From Phycomyces blakesleeanus NRRL 1555(-) (lineage: Eukaryota; Mucoromycota; Mucoromycetes; Mucorales; Phycomycetaceae), in the NCBI RefSeq assembly GCF_001638985.1, contig NW_017265156.1:558001-622000 (forward strand): a DNA stretch of 64,000 nucleotides. Direction: 5' to 3'. This document shows positions 47,085-59,202 of this stretch, piece after piece. Numbering within the stretch: the first letter of the stretch is position 1; every line of letters starts with the position of its first letter. Position numbers and translations under genes: made by a program. Under the pieces are notes generated by a model. It ran no database searches and was not told the origin of the DNA. It saw only the letters and a list, made by a program, of their open reading frames with translations.

Positions 47085-49716
47085 TTAATTGAAAGCTCTT
47101 CCGTTGGATAAAGTAGCATAAAGCTCGTCGATCTCCTTCTTGTAAACCTTCTTTGCAATCTCACGCTTCAATTTAAAGGTAGGAGTCAAAAGATCATTAT
47201 CGACAGTGAATTCGTCTGATGTCAGGTGAATGGCACGAATCTGCTCGAATCCCTTGAGATCGCTCTGCTTGCCAAAAGCATTGAGGATCTTAAGAATGCT
47301 TTTCTTAACTTCAGGAGAAGTATAGAGTTCGGCCTTTGATAGGGATGCGAATTCAGGAGTCTTGGAAGCCCAAGCGCTCAAGGCATATGCATCTGGGAAA
47401 ATAATTCCAACCAAAGATGCCTGCATGGAATCGCCATACACAAATGCCTGGGAAACCAATTCATGCTTCTGATATACACCCTCGATCTTCTCTGGAGCAA
47501 TATACTCACCCTGACAGAATGTTTTTACTTTAGTTTGTTTGTTCTATCCTGCGTACATAAAGTCAATTGATTATCTAAAGATTAATTACCTGAGACAACT
47601 TGAAGATGTTCTTGAGACGATCAATAATCATCACACGGTTGGCAGAATCAAAGACACCAATATCACCAGTATGCAACCAACCATCCTCATCAATAGTCTC
47701 TGCAGTCTTATCGGGTGCATTATGATACTCGCGGAAGATACTGTTACCACGAATGCAGATTTCTCCACGAGGATAAGGCTTATCAATTGAAAGATAATCC
47801 ATGTCAGGTACATCTACGAGCTTGATTTCTGAGCATGGGAAAGGAATACCAACAACACCTGATGTGTTGTCCTCCTTGACAGTCTATATTATAAAATTAA
47901 ATAATATGTTTTTCCTATTAGCCTTTTTGTATCATTTTTTTATACTTTTAACATTCCTTACCAAACAACCAGCACAGAAGTTCTCAGTCTGTCCATATCC
48001 CTCATACACCTGAGCAGAGAAACAGATTCTCATAAAGTCCATAACATCTGGAGACACGGGGGCAGAGCCACTGAGAATGAAGCGCAGACGACCACCTAGT
48101 TTTTGACGGATCTATTAACACATAAATAAATTAGTATTGTATAAAAAAACTTAGATACGATTTTTAAGCGTGTACTACACATTTTCGTATTACCGTTGCG
48201 AACACTAGACGATCCCAGAGCCAATGGTTTACAGTAGTCTTGAGATGCGATCTTTTTTGCCCATAAGCAGAGTTGAACATCATGCTGCTCAGACCACCCT
48301 TGGCCTTGACGCTTGAGAGGACTTTGTCGTAAATGCGATTGAAGAGACGGGGAACAGAACAGAATACTGTAGGCTTGAGTTCCTCGATATCGTCGAGCAA
48401 CTTTGCGGTGTCACCCTGGTAGTATCCAATCGCAGCTCCCCTGTAGACATGGATACCCTGGGCAGCACGCTCAAAGACGTGTGCGAGTGGTAGGTAGGAG
48501 ATATATACATCGGTGTGGGATATGGGGGCAAACGTGCCTGCAGTGCCTGCAGCAGCAATACCAGTAATAGAAGCAACACAATTTGCCTGTGTAAGGATAG
48601 CACCCTTTGGTAGACCGGTTGTTCCACTAATATGGAATGACAAACGTTATTAATTTTCTTTAGTAATACTGAACTCAATTCCAGGACAGAATGGTAGGAC
48701 GGGTAAAATAATAATAATAATAATAATGAAAGAAAAGCCTGGAGAAAGTATGTATCTGAGATCTAACCTGGTGTAGCAGATGGTTGCAATGTCTTCTGGT
48801 GTGGGGAGCTTGGTCTCTGCTCCACCTTCACCCAACTTCTCGACCTCTTTGTAGGTATGAATAATCAAACCTGCTGCGGCTGCGTTTGTGCGTAAGGTTT
48901 CTTCGATAGTTTCGTCCATAATAATGACGTGTTTGATGGTTGGCAACTGTGTCTTGAGCTGTGTAATGTTTGCAAGCTTATCGGCGCTCGAAACAATGAA
49001 CTCCATGTCAGTTTGGTTGACGATGTAATCAATAGCCTCCGCACCCAAGGTATCGTAAAGCGCGACAATAATAAAAGCTTCTCTGTAGCATGCCTGCTCA
49101 GTCATAGTCTAAAGTTGAAGTTAAAGACATTTGGTTAGCATTCCAGGGCAACATGTCCCAAAAGGCATTGGGGAAATACCTCGGCACACTTACCCATTCA
49201 GGTCTGTTGACACTATAGATTCCGATCACTTTTTGACGCTCAAGTCCCAGGCTGACCAGACCTTTACCAAAATTCTTGATACGCTTCATCACCTTGGGGT
49301 GCGATTCCCATACGTATTCTTTTGCCTCTCCGTTCTCGATACGACGAGCGCCCAAGAAGGGACGGTCTACAATAAAAGATTAGTTCTCCTGAATTTGGTT
49401 TTATGTTGTTGCACAATGTAAAAAGATAGTCTAACGTATACAGACGTTGTACAGTAAAGTACAATACAATACACCAAAACAAACAAACAAACAAAAAACG
49501 TCGCTGACACATAGATGTATTAAAGTAAAATGTATAGATGTATTCACCTCCTCCAAGCTTTGAGCCGTTGACATACATGTCCCAGAGAGTAGTGATTCCC
49601 TCTGGGTGGTCAACCAATTTGTCAGCAAACTTAAAGTGACGCATAGCAGCTGTTTCGCCATCTTTCTTAATAGAGCCAGTGGCAGGGACGGCGTAGGGTG
49701 GCTTAAATGGGGACAT
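47085..49716 (-). CDS. Long-chain fatty acid-CoA ligase (LACS/FAA)
   Basis: Seven exons (49716-49548, 49366-49194, 49108-48768, 48626-48194, 48111-47962, 47883-47590, 47510-47085) give 661 residues, normal for eukaryotic LACS. The AMP-binding motif YTSGTTGLPKGA lies at about 227-238. VYEGYGQTE is at about 408-416 and DGWLHTGDIG, with the ribose-binding Asp, near 490-498; KLKREI marks the C-terminal subdomain. The enzyme activates C12-C20 fatty acids with ATP and CoA for lipid synthesis or beta-oxidation. There is no peroxisomal PTS1 (the chain ends NGRAFN) and no clear signal peptide. Its start lies only 154 bases beyond the ataxin-10-like stop on the same strand. Confidence 0.95.
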
Positions 49717-49870
49717 TGTAGGTAATTTGAAATAAAGAAAGGAAGAAAGACAAAAGAAATAAAAATTATGTAGTGATTTATAGAAAGTGACTGAATTTGG
49801 GGGTGGGTTTTGAAAATGACACAGAAACCCCATTCATATTCTTAAAAAGGAGGTCTATTCGGTCTTTGTA

Positions 49871-52121
49871 TCATTCATTGTCGTCTAATCTGGCCTTTGT
49901 CAATTTGACTTTGCCATCGACCAGGGTCGCTTTGAGTCCCATCTCATCCAATTCGGGTGTCTGGGCGGCTGCGATGGGCTTCATCTCTTCTATAAGCCTC
50001 TGATTCTCTGGATTGTTCTCTAGTATATGACGAATAGCCAAGACCGCATACTCACGAATGTCTTGGGTAAATAATAAGTATTTCCCTGTCATCTTACATG
50101 TAACCATAGAACTTCCTTACATGGGTTATTATCGTCGATTCTGCATTGACTGAGGATAAGCGGAATGCCTCCAATATGACGAATCTGTTGTAAATATTAT
50201 TGTTATTATTTTTTATTATTATTAATAATAATAACAAAAAAATATTATTCCCATAAGCATATCTCTTTAGTCAGCTTTCTCTCAACATTTTTGGACACTT
50301 TTTTTTAATTTTTTTTTTCATGATTTACCTTTTCTTGCATATCAAAGTCTTTAAAGCACATTGCACCGATAAATCTCACGCATTCACGCTTCAGATAATC
50401 AAACCCAAGCTTTGAAGCCTCTGGGTCATCGTTTTTGACTGTTTCACTTCCAGTTGGTTTTCTGGCCGTAAAAGGAATGGTTTCAAGCTGTCCAAGTAGA
50501 TCTTTACTAATCATAAACAGTCTGACTCGTTACTATTCGTTACCTGTCACTGAGTCAAGAGTCTCTTTTTGGACCAAAAGTCTCTTGAGGCTTTTTTGCT
50601 GCTCAACTTCTGCCATGTTCAAAGTTGTCAAAATCTGCAATACCAACACAAGACCGGTGTACACCTGAGATACGTCTTCCACCTCTAGGTCGGATTTCTG
50701 GTCGGCTTCGCTTGCCTGCACCTGCTTAATCACCAGGACGGCACGCTGAGATAATAATTTAAGGAGATTACAGAGAGCTTCAAGTTCCCTGTGTCTCATA
50801 AATTCTGGGAAGGAGTCCTTGTGTGTGTGGGTTTGCGAATCTACAAGCTTGATCAAGATGATCTGTCGACCATTCAAACCAGATTTACTGTATTCATTGA
50901 CATGCGAAATAAGTGTGCCTGAAAAAAATGAAGTCAAATAGTATCATTCAAACTTACTCGCCTACAGCATTTAATAAATCTACAAAATAACCGCCGTTTA
51001 CAAGCTGACGAATGACAGTACATCTAACCCATAAGTTGGCATATCTTAGAATCGTGGGAATTGTGTGATCTCTAAACTGAACACCAAGGATGTATAATTT
51101 TTTTTTTACCCCAATTCGAAATTCTTGCTTTCGTTGTCGTGTAGTCTTTCCAAGTCCCCCAATATCCCATGAACAATCTGATGCCCGTTTTCAGTCATAG
51201 CAAGCAGCTTGCTGCAAGTGGTATGACAGAATGGCGTGAGTATCATTGTTAAAGATAAGGTCTAGATTACCTATTCTCAGTGGAGTTCCGGATGCTATTG
51301 AGCACAAGCACCAATACACTCATTACCACCTTTTCATCTTCCATGCAAACCAATGTACTATTAGTCAAATTTAATGATTGATTAATCATATATATATATA
51401 CATCACCATCATAATCAAGACAACGTAACATACCTCCACAATGTTCCTCTCTTTGTTGTCATCCACACTTTCCATACTTCCAGTCCAGTTGGGTTTCCAG
51501 TGATTATATTACAAATAGACTGTGTACCAACCTGAAGAAGAAGGACTATCGAAATATATATATATATATACACGCATGCATACGCATACACACATATGCA
51601 TTATTATTAATTTGTAAACTCTATTGTCCCTTTCTCTCTCTATTTTACCTCTCTCTTCTGAACCATCCCGGTTTTTTTCTAAAACAGTCTCAATCGATTC
51701 AATTGCTCCATTTTGACAGGCCAATTTCTGATTTTCTAACTGGCCTGCCACACAATTACGTATAAGCTTAACAACTCCAATCAAACTGTGAATTCCATTG
51801 GGATCCTCGGCCAATCTTGGCAATGTCTTTAATGCTAAGCTCCAAAAGTCTTGTGATGCTCCCAATTCCAACCTGTGTATATTAACGTATTAATTTTATT
51901 ATAATATATACACCAGGTTTTCTCACGTGGCGATCTTGATCACTAAATCTCTTTTTCTTTCTTTTATATATATATATATAGGTAGATAGATAGATAGATT
52001 CGTCTTACCGAAAGACGTGATCTGTCAATGATCTTTTAATAGCCTCATCAAGATGTACTTGTAGCTCATTAGACAATAACTTTTGAGAAAGATAATCTTC
52101 AAGTAATGTTACAATTGTCAT
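49871..52121 (-). CDS. Ataxin-10-like armadillo protein (Ctr86 family)
   Basis: Ten exons (52121-52009, 51872-51649, 51545-51434, 51357-51271, 51211-51110, 51071-50958, 50887-50544, 50501-50329, 50184-50121, 50061-49871) join in frame to 507 residues. The C-terminal block is diagnostic: YLKRECVRFIGAMCF, then QCRIDDNNPYIREYAVLAI and NNPENQRLIEE, the ataxin-10 domain. Upstream segments such as GVVKLIRNCVAGQLENQ and QSICNIITGNPTG are armadillo-like helices around an Asn-rich core. Yeast and animal members have scaffold roles including cytokinesis. Two junctions are unusual: the intron 50957-50888 contains a strong decoy TTTTTTTCAG before the used acceptor, and the intron 50543-50502 is short with an AAAG end. 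Confidence 0.82.
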
Positions 52122-52158
52122 ATTAAAATAACAGATTATACAAAGAATAATAATAAAA

Positions 52159-52189
<31 letters not shown>

Positions 52190-52606
52190 ATTAAATTAAA
52201 TTAAAATAAATTAAATTAAATTAAATTAATGTGAATTAATAAGAAGAAATTAATAGCACAAACAACTTGTATTGAAGTAGCGTTTATATTTCTACTCGAT
52301 TATATACAAAATCTAAATATATGTTATATGTATATTAAGTGTTTTATTATTGTTATTTTCAAAGCGTCGAAATTTCCGACAAAGAGGTTTCCCTTTTAGA
52401 GAGCCTCTTTCTTATCCAACAGAAAAGCAGCAAACGTCACTCGGACTAACAAAAAACAAATATATGATAATAATATTAAAGATTGAATAGCAGAATAAGT
52501 CTCCCTTTAACCGCACTTCTCCCTTTCTCTCCTTCTTTTATTTACATCCCCTTGACAGTAAATCCTCACAGTCTCCGGACTTCTCCTTTCCTTTCATTTC
52601 CCTCTT

Positions 52607-52665
<59 letters not shown>

Positions 52666-52700
52666 ATATATATTTTATATATTCTATTACACCAGCACTC
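52122..52700. other. Divergent promoter region, ataxin-10-like / SEC2-like
   Basis: 579 bases with (AAAT)n and (AAATT)n arrays at 52145-52230 and a long CT microsatellite just before the SEC2-like start. Confidence 0.55.
52610..52663 (+). repeat. (CT)27 microsatellite in the SEC2-like leader
   Basis: About 54 bases of uninterrupted CT dinucleotide, 38 bases before the start codon. Confidence 0.9.
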
Positions 52701-54233
52701 ATGGACCTCTGTGACGTTGATGAGGCTAATAGCACAGTCACCAAATGCAACCATTGTAACCGCATTTGTCTCACCAACGACGAACACAAAGCCCTCGTAT
52801 CGCAAACAGATGAAATAAGAGACCTCAAACAACAATTAAAGTCGCAGACCGAAGCATTCGAACGACTCCAACTCGACATTTCGACACTCAACAAAAAATA
52901 CGTTGCCGCAATCGAACGTGTAGCCGATGTCCAACATGAGAAAGACCTCGTCGAGCACGAGCTAGAAGAACTCAGCCGCAAGCTATTTGAGGAAGCCAAC
53001 GGCATGGTTGCTACCGAGAAACGAGAAAAATGGGAACTCGAGAACCAGCTACGCCAAACACAGGAATATCTTGTTTCTGAGCAGTCTCAGCTTACAGAAC
53101 TCAAAGAACGTATGCAGGCCATGTTGGTGTCCGAAGACCTCTCACCAGCCCAAAACCAGAACGATCCTCGAACAAGAGCACAAAATGATCTTCAGGAACT
53201 GTACGGTGTAAAACGAGCCAGTACAAACCCTACTCTCTATCGCAAGAACATTTCTTCCGACCCTACCCAACGTGTTACATCTATGCCACCCCTTCAGTCG
53301 CAACCTAGAATACAACGTATGGTAACAATAGACGAGTTTCAGCTCAACAAGTTTCAAGAATACATCAACTCTAGTCGGTCGGTCTCGGTTAAAAAACTTT
53401 CGCAGTTTGCCTATTTAAAATATTGCCAGGCAGAAGATATCGAGCCTTGCCTACGGTTCGGACCCCAGTCGCGTCTTTCGGTCAAGAAAATGATGGATTA
53501 CCTGATGCGACAACCATGTTTTATCGAGCAGATGCCCTTGGACGACAATGTGGCACCAAAATCTACACTTGTAACCCCAATTTCCATAACCACTCAACGC
53601 CCTCTCTGGGAACGTTTTTCAAATTCCAAGATTCTGGATGGCGGATGTTCGGCTTGCGGACGATCGGCCGGTCAGGACTGTGCACTCAAATATCGCTTTA
53701 AGCTAGATTCAAGTGATCCTTGGCTACCAATTGACGAATATTGTAGAGACCGTTTGGTAGCTGTGTGTGAGTTCTATGTATTTCTTAGAAATATACAACT
53801 TGGACTTTATTCGGATCGTCCGGTTCAAGACCTGTATGCTGAAAACATTAGACTTCGGCTACAGATGTTCTATTCTCGGTAAGTTTGAAATACTTTTTTT
53901 TAATACTAAACAGAAAATAAAATTACCAGACCACTGATACTTCCAGGACATTCTTTTTACTTGTTAAAAAAAATGTAACAATATATATATATATAAAGTA
54001 TGGGTGCATTACCGGTGATGCTGGAAGGCATGGGCATGTCTCCTGATACAATCGGAAAGGCTTCTGTGCCATTGGAAACCCTGGCTACAATTCCAGATGA
54101 TGCTTATACATCTGATACTTCAGCGTCGTCTGGCCCTTGTACACCTATTCGGACTAACCTTAGCATCCTTTCATCTGTTGCTTATCAAAATGAACCTTGG
54201 GCGCTGGATTCGTCTCAATCTCAACCTCCTTAA
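52701..54233 (+). CDS. SEC2-like Rab guanine-nucleotide exchange factor
   Basis: Two exons (52701-53878 and 53999-54233) give 470 residues. A Cys pair (KCNHCNRICLTNDEH) at residues 15-30 precedes a long parallel coiled coil (residues about 30-140) with LEHELEELSRKLFEEAN-type heptads; KLFEEAN is the Sec2/Rabin8 signature that opens Sec4/Rab8. The next part (LNKFQEYINSS to RQPCFIEQMP) resembles the conserved C-terminal region of fungal Sec2/Rabin, with a CSACGR cysteine motif and a DEYCRDRLVAVCEFYVFLR helix. The protein should activate a Rab8/Sec4 GTPase on secretory vesicles. Here the coiled coil and cysteine motifs are direct observations; the exchange role follows from the family. Confidence 0.8.
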
Positions 54234-54883
54234 AAAAAGATGATTATATTCTCCTTTTACCTCTTTTTAAATTATAGCCATGAATAACCTACACTGAATT
54301 ATTCTGGTTTACTAGATGATTACAGAATAGGTACGTTGCGAAATCTCCTTTCTCACTACCTTTGTTTGTTCAATATTAGAACAATATAGCCCGATATATT
54401 TTATATTTTATGTTTACACAAACACTACTTCTTTATTTCTTTATTTCCTTCCTTATTTTTCAACCAATAATTTATGTACATGATAAATATTAAACTTTAG
54501 ACATTATCCTTACTTATCAAACCATTATTGGTTCAAGTGTGCTTTGTAAAAGACCTATTGTTGGTTACAAAGACTCGGTCACTATGGGGCTGATTCTTTG
54601 AATTAATTTGAAGTTGTCAAAATGCTTTATCTTGTTTTGTCTTGTGGAATGTAGTCTTGTACGTATAATCATGTCGTAAATAAGAAATGTGGACAGCTTG
54701 TATTTACGGCCAATGGTTTATTCATGGAATGTTTTGACTTAATATCACAATAACCAGAAGAATAGCTATTTCAATTTGCAGTCAGGTCATTCTGTAAAGA
54801 TGTTTGTGTGTGTATGCATAATTGACAATATTACACAAATTTTAATGGTAGAAATATGTTCTTGGCTTACTCATAATCAAACA
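54234..54883. other. Convergent 3' region
   Basis: 650 bases of AT-rich sequence between two converging genes. No ORF or RNA gene is recognised. Confidence 0.45.
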
Positions 54884-55953
54884 CTAATTTAACTCGGTTC
54901 CTATACGAAGTACGACCTCTAGCCAATGAGGGTCACTGGCCCAATCGATATTACTCTCCATTATAAGCTTCTACAATGATATCAGCCAAGAGTCGTTGCC
55001 AAGAGCAGCAGAATACTTTATTTTTATTATTTTATTTTACTTTACTTTATTTTACTTTAATTTATGTGTCACACAACTTACCAGTAGCACGTTTCGTGTG
55101 ACCTCCAAGTGATATTGCATGTCCTTCAAACCATCTTGTCTATAATACTGTCAATATTTATACATATGCATACATATATACATAATCTAAATATACCTCA
55201 TGCGCCCTTGGCTCCCTTCAGAAGATAGTTGACTACTCATATCACTAGAACCAATTGGACCGGTTAATGGTATACCAGTTACCATTTCAATAGATTCCAT
55301 TTGTTGTCTGTTTTCCTGGTGTAGTGCTTGGCAAGAATAAAGATAGCATAAACAAACATTGACATATACATAAATACAATAAATATAAATATAAATAAAT
55401 AAAAACTTAAATCTTACCAAGAACCTGGCGCTCTACTACAGACAGTTGTTCTTTGATTGCTCGTAACTCTTCAAATTCCTTCATGAACTCAACTACGAGA
55501 GCATCTCTTTTGTCTATCGCAACTTGCACTGGCTGACTATTAATCACATCAAAAATAATAACGCAGAATAGAAAAGAAAACTATAAAAAAAGAATATTTT
55601 TTAAAAAATTAAGTTTTTTCTGCAAACCTTTGCATTAATCTCGCGTGGTCCGAACTGTCTGGGTAGAGTGCTTGGCGTGTGAAGTGAGAAGCTTCGAGGT
55701 TTTGAACAATATGATTCTTTCCGAGGTTAAACTGAGAGAATGCGCTAACTTCGGAACGTAATTCATCTACTCTAGCTTTATATCGCACAAGATCCTCATT
55801 GACATCATGGCTCACATTGCTCGTTGATGGAGCTGGAGTTTCAAAATCTTTTTCGTATTTCTGAATCTGTCGTTGGAGCCAGTCGATTTCTCTCTGAGAA
55901 TTTAGGATTTGTCGTTCCTTAGATGTGAGAATTTCTTGAGATGAGGATTCCAT
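54884..55953 (-). CDS. Kinetochore protein CENP-H-like
   Basis: Five exons (55953-55628, 55536-55418, 55326-55197, 55139-55082, 54970-54884) give 239 residues. Most of the chain is coiled coil (REIDWLQRQIQKYEKD; FMKEFEELRAIKEQLSVVE). The C-terminus KLIMESNIDWASDPHWLEVVLRIG follows the CENP-H pattern: hydrophobic-Ile-xx-Ser-x-hydrophobic-x-Trp-Ala-x-Asp-Pro, then a Leu/Val helix. CENP-H pairs with CENP-K in the inner kinetochore CCAN; yeast Mcm16 is its counterpart. Intron 1 has an unusual donor (AAAG|GTTTGC) and its body holds a T6A6 palindrome. The first ATG (55953) is used; an upstream in-frame extension has no ATG. Confidence 0.72.
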
Positions 55954-56665
55954 CTTGTAGGAACCATGTAAATGTACTTTCTTGATCTTCTTTGTGACTT
56001 TGTCTTTATTCAACTTTTGCTTTTATTTTTTTTTCTTGTAATTTGCTTGCTCAGCCTTTTTCGCGCCAGAATATTATTTTATTTCTTTTTACTATAAATA
56101 GAGCGTTTCGTATTCCGTTTTTCGTTAATGCGATACGCCAAGAGTGAAAGATGAGGAGGAGTCTGTTTCTTCTTTTTTTGGTCTTCCTCTTTTCAACATA
56201 ACCTCCTTCTTCCTTTCTTGGCAAACAATTCACTGCACTACCGTTGCTAACTAAAGATGTAACATCTATACTTATAGCATTGAGGCAAACGTCATCAACC
56301 TGATTTGTGGCGTAAATCTATAAAACTATCTTTATGTCTTTATATCTTTATATATATATATACATACCCCTTTACTTTTTTTGTCTTTTGATTTATTTAT
56401 TATTCCTCTTATTCTTTAATAGGCACTTACCTTACTCTTGAATTCACACACATATACGCAGATACGCTTGTAGAGTATAAACAAGCAAGCAAGCAACAAC
56501 AACAACAACAACAACAACGAAAAAGCCGAATTCTGTTTTCTTCAATTGATCAATCAATCGTGAGGATTATAATCGTATATTTAATTCCCCGAAAAAAGGA
56601 AACCATCAAATTAAGAACTGCAGGACCTTGTACCTCTTTAAACACAAATAATAATAATAATAGTA
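55954..56665. other. Divergent intergenic region
   Basis: About 710 bases with T-rich and CAA-repeat (56500-56518) segments. It probably contains both promoters. Nothing else is seen. Confidence 0.5.
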
Positions 56666-59202
56666 ATGAAAAAAGTCTTTGGAAGAAACACAAAAGAGAA
56701 AAAGTCGTTGGCTCTTGCAAAATTATTACAAGAACAAGAAGAAAAGTTAAAGGAAGACCAAATAGAAAGAAAACGACTCCAAGAACTAGAGGATGCTGCG
56801 ATTGCACAAGCTCTTCAAGAGGAATGGGAGCAGGAAAGTCAGATTCCAACCACACATTCGCCTGTGGTAAACAGCCCTCCCCACAACCGTTCGCCACAAT
56901 TAGGGACTCGCACATCATCAGCCACGATTCAAACATTGCAATCAGAAAGAAATCGTCCATCACCATCGAACGCTCATAGTTCACCACCCATTGAAAGATC
57001 TCGCAATTTAAACCATACACAACCACCACCACCTTTACCGTCAAAGCCGGTAGCTTACAATTCTGGTAAGTAATATGCCTATCTTTAGTAACATAATAAT
57101 GAATTATCTAAACATATCGATTAACAATCTTAAACCGAAAACCAAAAATGTTCCTGTTTTCTTGGCAACCTTTATTGCATCTTTTTATTTCATCAGCCGA
57201 CAACAATAATGGCTTTTATCCTGTATATATGGCAATGCCAGAACCATCTCCCATGGCTTCCACTACCAGCTTAAATCAAAGTAGTCCAATGAATTTTGGC
57301 TACCTCGATCCATCAAATAACAATGCCAATAACATTAGCAATAAATCACTTCCTGGACAAAACAGCTTTAGGCTCTCTGGATATCACCACAACCATCGCC
57401 ATAGCCATACCAATCCAGTTAATCACCCAATTGAACCACGAGAACGTGCACAGTCCCAAGGAGCAACGTATCCTCCTCCTCATCATCGACTATCACACTC
57501 ATTTGTAGTCACACCATCAACTGCGCCGGCCGCAGCAACATCACACAACCAATTTCCTTTTGGGTATCCACCACCTCAAGCAGCTGTACCGGTTCAAAAT
57601 TATGGTTATCCACCACCAATCAATGCCACACAAAATTTATGTACACCAGACATAACAGGTTATCCATTCACAAACGCTACACAAAATCATTCTACGTCTG
57701 ACATTAGCAACTCATCTACAAACATTACACAAAACCAGTCTACATTTGACATGATCAACTCATCCACAAGCACCACACAAAATCCAGCTCCAACTCCAAC
57801 TCCAACTCTAGCTCCAGCTCCAGTTCCAACATCCAAAACACCAAGTCATCGAAGGCGAGATCAAAGCATTCGCATCAGTACCCAAAATCACATATACTCT
57901 CAATCGCATAACGCATCGTCAATGTTTGAAATAGATGGCTTTACTTCACCTATCCTTCCTATGGAGATGCCTACTCCACAAGCCAAAAAACAGAACGCAT
58001 ACGTAAACACTATAAACAATGCTTATCCTCCTCAGGATTCTTTTCCTCCTCCTCCTTCTCATCGTCATAATCATCGCCATCAAACGCCTTCTTCCCAGAC
58101 CATTAGACCAGTATCTACTGTTGGAGATCTTCCTACACCTCCTGCTGAAATTATTTTTAGCAAACCTCATGAGCATATTGAAACAATAAACAAGGCAGGT
58201 CCTTCAGACTCTGTTCTGTCTCTTATTGAGGATCTCCAAGGGCACGAATTACTTGGCAATCACAGCCCAGTCCAGAAATCTGGGTCTGTGACGGTGATTG
58301 AGCCAAAATTACTTTCCAGACCTTCGGTAAAGCCATTCTCTGGAGAAGACAGCGAAAATCCTTTTGCAGATTCATTTGCGGCAGAAGAGCCATTTGAAGA
58401 GGAATCATATGAATCTTTATCTAAACCGGTATCAACCGGAACATCAGAACCACTCAGCGATAATGCCCAACCTGTGACCCGAAGGTATTCCCAGACAAAA
58501 ACGATCTTACCTGCACAGCTCAAGCAGCGACAGTCAACATGCGCTACAGTAGTAGAGCCAAATTTCTTGAGTATGGCAGCAAGAAGCACAACCCCTGTGC
58601 GGAGAAGTGAAAATATATCTAGTTTGGAATTTACCCCAACATCATGGGCAACAAAGGTCCCAGTATCGGGCTCAGGGTCAGGGTCAGGTTTAGGCCCGGT
58701 ATCAGTCCCAGCCTCAGGTGCGATATTGCCCCCGTTGAAACAAAAAGCGTCCGGGGCGTTGGTTGTTGAGCCCCGTATATTTAATGTAGAAACTCAAAGT
58801 CCAAGAGAGCACATACCGGCAATAGTGTATCCCACCATGAACGTACGGGCCGGTCCACCTAGTCATGAGAGTTACCCGACCCAAAATCGCCAAACAATCA
58901 CAAGAGAAGGTAAACAAACATATAATCCCAATGCTCAACAAGTATCATGGTTTTCTTTTTTTTCTGGTTTCTTTAAATTCATCTGATAAATAAATACATA
59001 AAACTGACACTGGCTTTTATTTAGTTACTCTGGATGACTATTATATTAAAAATATCCCGTTCAGATCTTCAGTGGCCAACAAATCTTTACCATCAGTTCC
59101 AGATGGTCTTCTCAGTAAGCCTTTTATTTTTATTTGTATTTTTTGAGTTCTTTCTAACGATTTTTTTTATTACCATTTTTATTTGTAGATCCAAAATATT
59201 AA
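56666..59202 (+). CDS. Large low-complexity protein with UIM-like helix
   Basis: Four exons (56666-57065, 57197-58909, 59025-59114, 59189-59202) give 738 residues. The first 70 residues form a charged helix (KLLQEQEEKLKEDQIERKR) followed by LEDAAIAQALQEEWEQES, which looks like a ubiquitin-interacting motif (acidic start, Ala-Leu core) but has Glu where the usual Ser is found. The bulk is Pro/Ser/Thr/Asn/His-rich and likely disordered, with Pro-Thr repeats around 57785-57840, four repeated motifs of the type TVIEPKLL / TVVEPNFL / LVVEPRIF, and an acidic segment. The short final exons spell a TLDDYYIKNIPF tail and end NPKY. I do not recognise the family; the repeated EP motifs may be linear binding sites. 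Confidence 0.6.

Noticed and set aside
50958..50961. 4-nt microexon GCGA in the ataxin-10-like gene
   Set aside because: It would need a 40-nt intron before it. Using the acceptor at 50888 instead keeps frame with a normal 70-nt intron and retains the YFVDLLNAVG segment.
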